From JAPPLG01 sp965199935 (lineage in GTDB: Bacteria > Bdellovibrionota > Bdellovibrionia > Bdellovibrionales > UBA1609), in the NCBI GenBank assembly GCA_965199935.1, contig CBDATD010000001.1, positions 310,001 through 374,000 of the forward strand: a stretch of 64,000 bases of DNA, written 5' to 3'. The stretch's first letter is position 1. Every line of letters begins with the position of its first letter. Both the position numbers and the translations under genes were made by a program. The notes beneath the pieces are model-generated. The model had not been told where the DNA came from. It made no database searches and saw only the letters and a program-made list of their open reading frames with translations. This document shows positions 25,235 to 34,600 of the stretch, piece by piece.

Positions 25235-26950
25235 TCAAGTGGAAAATCCCTTATAAAATTGTTTAAAAACTGTCACATTTGAAGAACGTGACGCTTCCTT
25301 AAAAACAGATTCGTGCAGACCGTGCTTTTTCAGAATATACTCCATTTTTTGAACTCCCCAGTCTTTTTCTTTTTGTTTAAGTTGATGCAAGTCGGTTCGT
25401 GTGAAAAAAACCAGCCCGTTACGCATCCTTTCACGCACCCCTTCTCCTCCGATATAGCCCTCAACAAATTCAACAACCCCTTTCAGTTCACTCAACTTCG
25501 CCTCTGAAAATCCTCTCATGTTTCTCCTCATCCTTTTACGCACCCCTGCTTTGCCGATATAGCCCTCAACAAATTCAACAACCTTTTGTAATTCGCTCAA
25601 TTCAGTATGCAAAAATCCCACAAGATCTTCCCTCATCCTTTTCTGAACCACTTCTTTTCCAGCGTAGTCTTCAACAAATTCAACAACCTCTTTCAGTTCA
25701 CTCAACCCCGCCTCCGAAAATCCTCTCATGTTTCTCCTCATCCTTTCACGCACCCCTTCTTTCCCGATATAGCCCTTAACAAATTTCACAACCTTTTTTA
25801 ATTCACTCAATTCAGTATGTAAAAACCCCACAAGATCTTCCCGCATTCTTTCTTCGACCACTTCTCTTCCTGCGTAGTCTTCAACAAATTTCACAACCCC
25901 TTCCAGTTCACTCAGCCCCGCCTCTGAAAATCCTCTCATGTTTCTCCTCATCCTTTTACGCACCCCTTCTTTCCCGATATAGCCCTCAACAAATTTCACA
26001 ACCTTTTTTAATTCGCTCAATTCAGTATGTGAAAAACCCAAAAGATCTTCCCGCATTCTTTCTTCGACCACTTCTCTTCCTGCGTAGTCTTCAACAAATT
26101 CAACAACCTCTTTCAGTTCACTCAACTTCGCCTCCGAAAATCCTCTCATGTTTCTCCTCATCCTTTTACGCACCCCTTTTTTTCCGATATAGCCCTCAAC
26201 AAATTTCACAACCTTTTTTAATTCATCCAGATCAGCGTACGAAAACCCGCGAAGATCCTGCTTCATCCTTTCACGCACCCCTTTTCTTCCGATATAGCCC
26301 CTAACAAATTTCACAACCTTTTTTAATTCATCCAGATCAGCGTACGAAAAACCGCGAAGATCCTGCTTCATCCTCTCACGCACCCCTTTTCTTCCGATAT
26401 AGCCCTCAACAAATTTCACAACCTTTTTTAATTTATCTGAATCTGCATACGAAAACCCAAAAAGATCCTTTGTCATCTTTTCATAAACTCCTTTCTCTCC
26501 CAGGTAGTTTTTCACAATCTGAATATTGGCTGATATGTTTTCTACTGAGCCTATGTCAAAACCTTTCAAGGATTTTTTTAAACGCTCATTCACACCTCTT
26601 CTGCCCAGATATCTCTCATACAAGGCTGCCCTTTTCAAAAAATCCTTAAAATTGAAACTCCTAAAGTAAGATACAGATTTGATTCTTTTTAAAGTGTCCT
26701 CTTTTCCAATCCGCTCCTCCAAAAATTTGAGAAAGTTTGTCATTTCAATCTCGTCCCAATGTTTTACGGCAGTGGTTATTTTGATTTCCCAGTCTTTAGG
26801 CATTTCAGAGCTGATATTTACGTCTAACTGTTTTTTTGCGAATTTAACAAAAATATTTTCGCATATATCCTTAGCGCTAGAGCTAAAAATGAATAAAACA
26901 AATAAAATCACTACAAAAAATTTAATAACACCGGAATAAATTGCAGACAT
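25235..26950 (-). CDS. Exported protein with eleven 35-residue helical repeats
   Basis: 571 residues. The first 25 form a signal peptide or anchor (VIKFFVVILFVLFIFSSSA). From about residue 130 to 514 there are eleven gapless 35-residue units, with weaker units before and after. The core is GFS-x3-L-x-ELK-x-VV-x-FV-x-YIG, then GV-x-RM. Two predicted helices per unit suggest a superhelical solenoid. In the second half, two unit types alternate (YIG/RRNMR type and YAG/MREDL type). The pattern recalls mTERF-like and TALE-like helical repeats, but I cannot assign a family. ATG 26950 with GAGGGAG just upstream is preferred over GTG 26965. It may bind a protein or nucleic acid. Confidence 0.85.
   Translation of the reverse strand: MSAIYSGVIKFFVVILFVLFIFSSSAKDICENIFVKFAKKQLDVNISSEMPKDWEIKITTAVKHWDEIEMTNFLKFLEERIGKEDTLKRIKSVSYFRSFNFKDFLKRAALYERYLGRRGVNERLKKSLKGFDIGSVENISANIQIVKNYLGEKGVYEKMTKDLFGFSYADSDKLKKVVKFVEGYIGRKGVRERMKQDLRGFSYADLDELKKVVKFVRGYIGRKGVRERMKQDLRGFSYADLDELKKVVKFVEGYIGKKGVRKRMRRNMRGFSEAKLSELKEVVEFVEDYAGREVVEERMREDLLGFSHTELSELKKVVKFVEGYIGKEGVRKRMRRNMRGFSEAGLSELEGVVKFVEDYAGREVVEERMREDLVGFLHTELSELKKVVKFVKGYIGKEGVRERMRRNMRGFSEAGLSELKEVVEFVEDYAGKEVVQKRMREDLVGFLHTELSELQKVVEFVEGYIGKAGVRKRMRRNMRGFSEAKLSELKGVVEFVEGYIGGEGVRERMRNGLVFFTRTDLHQLKQKEKDWGVQKMEYILKKHGLHESVFKEASRSSNVTVFKQFYKGFST
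25409..26563 (-). repeat. 105-bp coding tandem repeat, 11 units
   Basis: Eleven consecutive 105-bp units encode the 35-residue repeats. DNA identity between neighbours is high, with phrases such as TTTCTCCTCATCCTTT and CCTCTCATGTTTCTCCTC recurring every 210 bp in the 25.4-26.2 kb part. This indicates recent expansion by a two-unit (210-bp) step. All units stay in frame. Confidence 0.95.
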
Positions 26951-27042
26951 CTCCCTCAGCCCCACAGATCAAAGAATCTAACGGTTTATCAAAAAAAAAG
27001 TTCCTTTCTTGGACAAGGTTCAAAGAAGTAACATAAGGGAAA

Positions 27043-27204
27043 ATGGAAACATACTATTTTTTTCAATGCCATAACATTTTTACACAGCAGTATATTAAAC
27101 TGTACATGAAATGTGTAGATTTTACGCAAATAAAAGGGGAGCTTATTCCTAATATGTTATGGTTTTACTTTAGCAAAATGGAAGCAGCGTTGAAATTTTC
27201 ATAA
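27043..27204 (+). CDS. Candidate small protein, 53 residues
   Basis: An ATG with AAGGG four nt upstream opens a 53-codon frame rich in Tyr, Phe and Cys (begins METYYFFQC, ends EAALKFS). It lies in an otherwise empty 300-nt gap between the repeat protein and the aroKDE gene. An inverted repeat CCATAACAT (27069-27077) / ATGTTATGG (27154-27162) lies inside it. There is no family evidence, and it may be chance. Confidence 0.2.
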   Translation: METYYFFQCHNIFTQQYIKLYMKCVDFTQIKGELIPNMLWFYFSKMEAALKFS

Positions 27205-27247
27205 TCCTTCTTTGTAAGTATGAAGGCAGTTTAAATATCTGCACTGC

Positions 27248-29392
27248 CTATGAAGTCCAGTCTTTCCGATTATTTAATTTTTCAAAGAGAGTCCGCTGTG
27301 CTTGAGCCTGAGCTTTAAACCACAGCCATCCGGAAACATATTGAGCTTTTGTTTCTAAAGCGTATTCACGCCCCGGAGAATCTTCTGTATAGTTGACATC
27401 AAAAATATACAAAGGCCTCCAATGCCGGGGGGGATTCATACAAGAAGATATACGAGAGCGTCCTACGGCCCAAATCACCACATCGGGGTTCTGAACACTT
27501 CCTTTCAAAAGTCTTCCCGTTCGAGCTGAGTAAAATGAAAGATGGATTTCTGCTTTCGCAGGAGAGGGGCGGTGAAACTGCCAAGCAGAATCACCAAGCC
27601 CCGCACCCGCATGAATGATGGGTTCACAAGAGGCTCCGGATTTCACAGGATCAACATCTTTTGCAGAGGAATAAAGACCGCCATTCAAGGAAAATACAAA
27701 ATCCAGCGCGTCTCGGACAGCTCCCCCTCCCCAAACAGCTGTTTGATTCAACTTTAATTGATGAATGTATTTTTTAAAGGCCAAGGCGCCTTCAATATCT
27801 GTATTCCATCCGCTCCATCCCTGCGGAGTCCAAATCAAAGTATTCAAAGAGGAAACGCGGGCTTTTATTTTCGTATTCACATTTTTTTCATTTTTAGATA
27901 AAACACGAAATCCTACATTCCTTTTACAACTTTCATCAGCAGAACCGGCAAAAATCTGATAAATTTTTTTCTTTAAAGGAGATGTGACTGCTGAAAATTT
28001 CATGCCAAAGTTTTCCAATATTTTCATATTTCTATTGTTCGCCTCCTCTTTTTTCATAAGGATAGACACCACAGGAAAATTGTATTTTCTAAAAAATAAA
28101 CCCTGCTCAAATGGAGTCGCCGAGTGATTCACAGGATCTCCTAAAACACAGGCAAAACCTTTGTCTTCAGCCCCTTCGCACCGAACGCTTTCGGCCATGA
28201 CGGGCTGATCTAAAACCCCCTCCTTATCATCTTCACGAATAAAATAAAAAGGCTGACAGGGGCCGAAAAGAAGCCGATACCACTTCCAGCGGCCTTCTGC
28301 AGAGCGGGGGTGAAAAGACCTTTGATGAGGATTTTCCTTTTGCCACATATGACCCTGCCATAGCTCTTCAAAAGAAAAAATTTCTACGGCTAATTTCAAG
28401 TGTGCATCAAGCTTTTCTGGGAATTGATTCAATACTTCATTCAAAGATTGATCCGGTTTTCTCTCATGCAAAGAGCATATCCGTGTACACTCCTCATAAC
28501 CTTCTGCATGAGGCGAGCCCCCCCATTCTAAGGGAAGATCTAAAATGAATGCCTGATTTTTCAAGCTTGAAGTCTTGCAGGAAGGTTCAACTTCATCTCC
28601 ATCGTGTTTTGAATGTTGAAAATTTCGATTTAAAAACGTTGTGAAAAGAGAACTCTTCTTATCTCTAAAACTTAGTATTATTTTTTGAGCGGGAATACTG
28701 AGCAGAGTTTTTGTAAAAAAACTTTCAGATATGTCATCATCCCTCAATTCAAAATATCTGAAACCCCATTTAAGCCTTTGACTCAGAAACATATTTAATT
28801 TTTCCTGCGAAGAGGGAGAGTTTTTTTCACTCAAAGTCAACACTCCATTTTCAAAGGGCAGTTTGTCTTCTCCTAAAAAAACTTCATCCCATCCTTGAAA
28901 ACTTTTAAAATAATCCAGTCTTGTGAAAACAACATCCTTCTGCCGTTCATAGATAAGCTCTCTTTTCAAATAAAGCTCATAGCACTCATCAAAAGAGCTT
29001 AAATGAGGAAGAATCCGAGGGCGGTTGAAAAGAATCCGGCCTATTTGATCACTCTGCCTTTTCAAATGAATGACTTTGCAAAATTCAGGGATGCATCCCT
29101 CATAGCCGGCTCCGAGAGAAATGAAGACTTTGCCGTTGAAAGATTTGGATATTTCAATACACTTTTTAAAAACTGCATTTTCTATTTTTCTAAAATGACC
29201 TTCTCCTTTTTCAAATATTTGAGCTATGTTTTGATGAGTTTCATTTCTTATCTCTTGATCTGTGTCGATAATTAAAATTTTTTGATTCTTTTGAGAAAAA
29301 TATTTCTCTACCTCTTTAACCCAAGATGTTTTACCTGTCCCTCTATGCCCAATAACGACGCAGATTTCTTTATTATTTTCTTCATTATTCAT
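27248..29392 (-). CDS. Trifunctional shikimate kinase / 3-dehydroquinase I / shikimate dehydrogenase
   Basis: 714 residues with three domains. Residues 1-175 are a shikimate kinase: Walker A GHRGTGKT (15-22), DTDQEI (43), SLGAG (92), RPRILP (124), RELIYER (144). Residues about 185-400 resemble type I dehydroquinase: FELRDDD (214), IILSFRD (238), CSLHERKP with candidate catalytic His309, and HLKLAVEI with candidate Schiff-base Lys333. Residues about 412-714 are shikimate dehydrogenase: LGDPVNHSATP (417), AVTSPLKK (468), GWNTD (528), WGGGAVRDA (554) and WFKAQAQAQ near the end. A palindromic element lies in frame in the third domain. It follows aroA by 63 nt. With aroB and aroA it repeats the AROM order. 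Confidence 0.9.
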   Translation of the reverse strand: MNNEENNKEICVVIGHRGTGKTSWVKEVEKYFSQKNQKILIIDTDQEIRNETHQNIAQIFEKGEGHFRKIENAVFKKCIEISKSFNGKVFISLGAGYEGCIPEFCKVIHLKRQSDQIGRILFNRPRILPHLSSFDECYELYLKRELIYERQKDVVFTRLDYFKSFQGWDEVFLGEDKLPFENGVLTLSEKNSPSSQEKLNMFLSQRLKWGFRYFELRDDDISESFFTKTLLSIPAQKIILSFRDKKSSLFTTFLNRNFQHSKHDGDEVEPSCKTSSLKNQAFILDLPLEWGGSPHAEGYEECTRICSLHERKPDQSLNEVLNQFPEKLDAHLKLAVEIFSFEELWQGHMWQKENPHQRSFHPRSAEGRWKWYRLLFGPCQPFYFIREDDKEGVLDQPVMAESVRCEGAEDKGFACVLGDPVNHSATPFEQGLFFRKYNFPVVSILMKKEEANNRNMKILENFGMKFSAVTSPLKKKIYQIFAGSADESCKRNVGFRVLSKNEKNVNTKIKARVSSLNTLIWTPQGWSGWNTDIEGALAFKKYIHQLKLNQTAVWGGGAVRDALDFVFSLNGGLYSSAKDVDPVKSGASCEPIIHAGAGLGDSAWQFHRPSPAKAEIHLSFYSARTGRLLKGSVQNPDVVIWAVGRSRISSCMNPPRHWRPLYIFDVNYTEDSPGREYALETKAQYVSGWLWFKAQAQAQRTLFEKLNNRKDWTS
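27540..27564. repeat. Dispersed palindromic element, copy inside aroE domain
   Basis: AGATGGATTTCTGCTTTCGC begins a segment nearly identical to 8188-8212. It is read in frame within the shikimate dehydrogenase domain, encoding roughly SPAKAEIHL. The frame downstream remains open and conserved, so the insertion is tolerated. Confidence 0.65.
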
Positions 29393-29455
29393 GATCTTCT
29401 GTCTCTTCTAAGCAAGGCAGACTCCGTTCATGCAGATTTTTTTTTGACGCCTGCT

Positions 29456-30633
29456 TTAGTATGCGGACAAACCGACAATCTTCCAAAAATCAGGAAAACT
29501 TTTATTTACACACTCAGGGTTTTTCATTTTGACATCAAAGCCGGCATAAATCAATAGAGCTCCCGCCATAGCCATTCGATGATCCTCTTGAGGATCAAAA
29601 ACAATAGTCCTCCCATCCCCCTTTTTTAAAGAGCCTGTGATTCTCAGCCCGTCCTGAGTTGGAACAGCCTTTCTTCCCATTTTTTGAACAAGCTCCAATG
29701 TTAAAGAAAGGCGGCGGCTTTCTTTAAATTGCAAATGAGGAGCTCCATACAGAAAACTCTCCCCTTGAGAGAGAGCGCACAGCACAGACAATAACGGAAA
29801 CATATCAGGATTATTTTCTAAATTCCTTAAAATCCCCCTTCTATCTTGAGAGGCTGTTATTTTCAAATTCCCATTTTTCTCCGCTATAGGCACACCCATT
29901 TTAGATAATATGGATGGAAACACTGCGTCCGGCTGAAGACTCTCCTTCTCCCAGGGAGTGAAACAGCCTGTCCGTTCAGTGCGGCAAAACAAGCCAAAGC
30001 AAACAAACAGCTCATATCCGGCTCCACTTCATAAGATTTTTTGCTGATTGTTTGGCGCGCGGGAATGCACAGCTCCGGCAGTGTTCCCTCCACTCTCAAA
30101 CCTAATTTTTGCAAAAAAAGCAAAGTCATCTTCAAATAAGCAGAAGATACAAGAGATCCCTCCAAAGAAAGGAACAGGTCTTTCTCCAAATCAAAACTGT
30201 TGAGTAAAATCGACGAGGCAAACTGGCTGGATACATCTGACGAAAAAACCACTGCATCCCCTTGAGGCTTCCAGCCTTCGCTGGTGATGACCAAAGATCC
30301 TTCTTTTCTGAGACAAGCGGAAACTCCTAATTGATTTAAGATTTTTATCAGAATCTGATGAGGTCTTTTAAAAAGCCGGCCGCCGCCGGATAAAACATAG
30401 GAACCGGGCCGCCGGCTGACTCTTAAAGCCATAAACCTCAAAGCTGTTGCTGATTGACCGCAAAAAATCTTTTTATTGTTTCTAAAATCTTCTAAAGCCT
30501 GGCTTATGATTTGAATGTCCCTGCAGGAGCTGGAGCCGATCACTTTAAAAGAGGGGTCATAGCTCTGAATAATATAAGCCCTATTTAGAAGAGATTTTGA
30601 GCTGGGCCCTCTTCCCACAAAAGATAGTTTCAT
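29456..30633 (-). CDS. aroA: EPSP synthase AroA, interrupted by one -1 frameshift
   Basis: Two overlapping reading frames together encode one EPSP synthase of about 390 residues. The first (30633 to about 29950) has GPSSKSLLNRA, CGQSATALRF and SSAYLKMTL. The second (about 29950 to 29456) has SLQPDAVFPSIL, LQFKESRRLSLTLE, DPQEDHRMAMAGA and NKSFPDFW. The frames join at GGGAGAAGGAGA around 29940-29952, where reading one G twice restores the protein. A lost base in a G run, a sequencing error or programmed -1 shifting (the AGAAGGAGA is SD-like) are all possible. The enzyme transfers enolpyruvate to shikimate 3-phosphate. It lies between aroB and aroKDE. Confidence 0.85.
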
Positions 30634-30660
30634 AACTTTCTGCCCCTGCTGTTTCCTCTC

Positions 30661-31671
30661 TCAAACATAGTATTTTTTATAAAATTGAAGAATCTCATCT
30701 ATAGACACAGCCTTAATAAAAGGCTGTCCTAAACCTTTTATAAAAACAAATTCTATTTTGTTAGAGGAAATTCTTTTTTTATCCTGGCTGAGCCTTTTTT
30801 TAATTTGTGAAAGAGGCGTCTTTAACACACCAGAAACTGTTGTGTAATGTTTAATCAAAGATTGAACTTCCAAACACAAAGAAGAAGAAATATATTTTTT
30901 TTCCACACTCCAATAAAGAGCAAATAAAATTCCCATAGCCACAGCTTTTCCATGAGGAATTTTATGATAAGACTCTAAACAATGCCCTAAAGTGTGGCCT
31001 AAATTGAGGCGTCTGCGGATGCCCTTATTTTCATAGGGGTCTTTTGAAACAATATCCCATTTCAATTTCACCGCCGAAGGGATGAACTCCCATAGATTTT
31101 CGAAAGAAGGCTTGGATTTCTTTTTTAATTTTTTATACAAAGGAATATTTCCAATAAGGGCTGTTTTAATCAATTCTCCATAGGCCGAAGAAACTTCTGA
31201 CACAGGTGTCTGTTGGAGCAGGCTTTTGACAATAAATACTTTTTTAGGAAAATGATAAGAGCCTAAAACATTTTTAAAGGAAGAGGCATTGAGAGCCGTT
31301 TTCCCCCCATGAACGGCGTCTATTGCTGAAAGCAGTGTTGAAGGGATGTAATGCACCGGCACCCCTCTTTTATAAATGCTTGCAAAAAAGCCGGTAAAAT
31401 CCGTAACACTGCCGCCTCCAACACCCATGAAAAATAGAGGAGGCTGAGACATTTCTGAAATGCGTTTGACGATTTTTTTTGTGTGCGAAGAAAATTGTTC
31501 AATGTCCTTTAGACTCTCCCCCCCCCTAACAAAATAGATATTTTTGTTTTGACGATGGTTTTTAATTTTAGATTTTAATTTTCGATCACAAATAACAAAA
31601 GAATTTTTAAAAGAAGGAAGTTTTTTTAAAAATAAAATATCAGAACAGCTGTCCCATCCAAGAAACCGCAT
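30661..31671 (-). CDS. aroB: 3-dehydroquinate synthase
   Basis: 336 residues. Family motifs: GVGGGSVTDFTGFFASIYKR near residue 83, PSTLLSAIDAVHGGKTALN near 108, GELIKTALIG near 165, RRLNLGHTLGHCLES near 218 with metal-binding His, and HGKAVAMGI near 239. It converts DAHP to dehydroquinate using NAD and a metal ion. ATG 31671 shares one nt with the stop of the preceding 1198-residue gene (TAATG), so translation is likely coupled. A longer in-frame reading to 31713 is not preferred. Confidence 0.95.
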   Translation of the reverse strand: MRFLGWDSCSDILFLKKLPSFKNSFVICDRKLKSKIKNHRQNKNIYFVRGGESLKDIEQFSSHTKKIVKRISEMSQPPLFFMGVGGGSVTDFTGFFASIYKRGVPVHYIPSTLLSAIDAVHGGKTALNASSFKNVLGSYHFPKKVFIVKSLLQQTPVSEVSSAYGELIKTALIGNIPLYKKLKKKSKPSFENLWEFIPSAVKLKWDIVSKDPYENKGIRRRLNLGHTLGHCLESYHKIPHGKAVAMGILFALYWSVEKKYISSSLCLEVQSLIKHYTTVSGVLKTPLSQIKKRLSQDKKRISSNKIEFVFIKGLGQPFIKAVSIDEILQFYKKYYV

Positions 31672-34600
31672 TACTGCCGCGCTTTCTGAAGACGAACAAA
31701 AGAGGACTGACAAGTTTCTTTCACAGCAGAAAATGCGCTGTGAACAGCTTGGCGGATGCGTCCGCCTTTCTCTATCTGAGAAACATCCGCTCCCAAAGAT
31801 CTATTGACACGAAATCGATCTGTTAATTTCTTATCGGTCACTTTTGAAGCTGTCCACAAACCCGCTAAAGTTGCTGTAAATAGAACTACAGCAGACGTCA
31901 AACTCGGATCGCTAAAGCTGTCCACAGAAAGAAAAACAAAGGCAATGTTGCTGAAGATGCCTAAAGTCAACAGTGCGATGAGAGACAACCCTACTTTGTT
32001 GTTTACTGTCGGCAAATTTGGATTTTTAAGCAGTGAAACCATCTTTTTTATTTCTTGAATTTTATCCTCCGAACTCGACTCTTTTAAGCGGTTCTCCAAA
32101 TGGACTTTCTGCTCTTCTGATAAATTCAACTCCTTAACAAAAGATTGAACAGCTTGGGTTAGAGGCTCTAAATCCATGCTCTTGGCTGATGCCTTTGAAG
32201 AAGAATAAAGTTTCTTAAAGCTTTCCAAAACCTCCTTGTACTCTTGTATAAGCTCAGACTCGGAAGAGTATAAATTATTTTTGATTTTATCTAAAATAAC
32301 GTAAACTCTGTTGATGGTTTGTTTAGTCTCCAGCCTTTTTTTGGAATAAGCTAAATGCTGTATGGTCATCCAAATTTGAGGCCATCCATAGTAAATAAAA
32401 CCTCCTGCCAAAAAATAAAAAGTTCCTATGAGAGCTGAAAGCAAAGTGGAGTCTGTAAACAAAAGCCTGGAGAGCAGCATGATCGTAAAACTGACCTGAA
32501 CAAAACGATAAGTCAGCTTTTGATAATTCCATATACGATCCCCTATATCCAACCGCTCCTGTGAATCTGTTCCCTCTTTATATTTAAGCCCCCATGAGGC
32601 GAAGGGGTATTTTGCGAAATCCCATAGATAGCTCGTCAACCCCTGAGAATTGTCATGACTCCTATGATTCTCTACAGGTTCATACAAGGAGCCGACTTCT
32701 TCAAAAGCTTTCAACAGAGACTCCCTAACACCCAAGCTTTGAAGCTGATTTCTTGCAGAAATAACCAAATGAATACCTATATTCACCACTCCCTCATGAA
32801 AGTGAGGAGGGCTTGAAAAAAGGTAGGAGGGGCTGTTGTCAACGCCCAAATTATGAATGTTTCCTGCGAAATAGTCGCCCCTTGGTGTTAATGGAGTCAA
32901 CGGGAAAACAGCCAAGGTCAAATGGTCCATAATTAATTGAGCCGAAAATAGGTCAGCCACTTCAAGATTAGGGGTGTGTCTTGACAGCACTTTCGACTGC
33001 TCTGAATTCCAAAGCAGTCCCTTTCTTAATTTTTTCATAACGGCGGCGCCAAAAGAATATATGTCTCTTTGTAAAGAAGAACGCCCCCTTGCATCCGCCG
33101 CTAATTCTAAAGATTTCCGATAGTACCCTCTCAGTATTTCAGGATCCAATTCTAATACAGACTGATTTGAACTGACTCTATCTGAGTTTTCGATATAAAC
33201 CTTAAGTTTGTCAGACACCCACATAAAATCCCTCTCCAGCTGTTTATTTGAATGTATTTTTTCAAGATTGTCTGCCGCGCCAAAAGGAACAATCCCCGAG
33301 AGCAGAGAAGAAGGAGTAAAGCGTCTGCCGGATAAAGCATAATACGCAAGGATCCTGGATAAACTTTGTATTTTTTCATTTCTTGAAACAACAATATCTA
33401 TAATTTTTTCATGGTCCTTGTATTTGTTTGTTGTAGAACTCCAATGCCATCCGCTGACCCCCAAACTCTGGGTTTGTTTCAGCCGCGCCTGCCGGCCTTC
33501 TTCGGATTCAGGAGTGATTTTCTGACCTAGTTTGAGTCCGGATGCTATCACGGGAAAAAAATGGGGTTTTCCAGACCATTTCGCTATTCTCAGCCAGAAT
33601 GCATAAAGCAATTGTGCGGCGAATTTAAAACCAGCACCCACCAATCGAGCGCTGGTGCTTTGATCTTTCCATTTCTCAATAGCTTGATTCACCTTTGTTT
33701 TAAAAGCTCCTCGAGGCAGAACACGCTCTAGTTTTTCCAAAAACCAAATGGAATGGTGGGCTGTTCTCCAAACAAACAGCAACAATACCGCTCCAAAAAA
33801 AACGATGTTGTAAGCAGTATGAGGCAAAGAAACCATATCTCCTTCCACATAAGGCACAGATTTTGCGTGCATAAAGGCTAAAGCCCCTGCAGAGAAGGCG
33901 GTAAAAATATCTGCTTTTAAACCCGATATTTGAGATAAAAAATGAAATGCTTTAGGGTATTTATTTTTTAAGCGGCTCTTCCAATTGTTGTCAACACTCT
34001 TATCAGTGTTCTGACCGGTGTCTGCAGGGCGGTCCAGAATCCCTGCCATTTTCATTGAGGGAACAGTTTCTCCACTGAACTTTTGTGTATTATTGGATAA
34101 ATCTTCAAGGCTCCTGCTTAATGTTTTGTAATCTTTCAACCACATGTTGTGTGAAAATACATCTGTGTTTAAGTGAGAGAGAAGAAAAATCTTTGAACTG
34201 AGTATATGATTTGACCGCTCCTTTAAAAAACGCAGAGACCCTCTATTCAACACAGAAGAAAGAATAGAAGAAAGGAGGGCGGCCTCCGACTGCTCTTTCA
34301 AGTAATAAATATTTAAAGAGGCGTCTTCAGCTTCTTTGAAAGATTTTATTTGAAGAACCACCGTCTGAAGAAGAAAATCCAAAATCACGTACTTGCTGAA
34401 CAGCGCCTTGTATAAATCCCCTGATCTTGAAAAAATTTTACTGATCTTTTTTTCTCCCTGTGCAGATGTATAAGAAATTAATAAATTCCCGGCGGAATAA
34501 AACGGCTCCCCTTCTTTATTAAAAGCAGTTTTGCCGCTGGACCGCGAAGGTCTTCGCGGAGGCTCCACAGAGCGGTCTATAAATTCAAGCTTCAGATCTC

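Noticed and set aside
25409..26563. Possible CRISPR array
   Set aside because: The units are 105 bp, contiguous, in frame and protein coding; there are no spacers.
27399..27584. 61-codon minus-strand frame containing SCESRNPSF
   Set aside because: It is the other-frame translation of the palindromic element within the aroE domain; useful as a repeat marker but not a gene.
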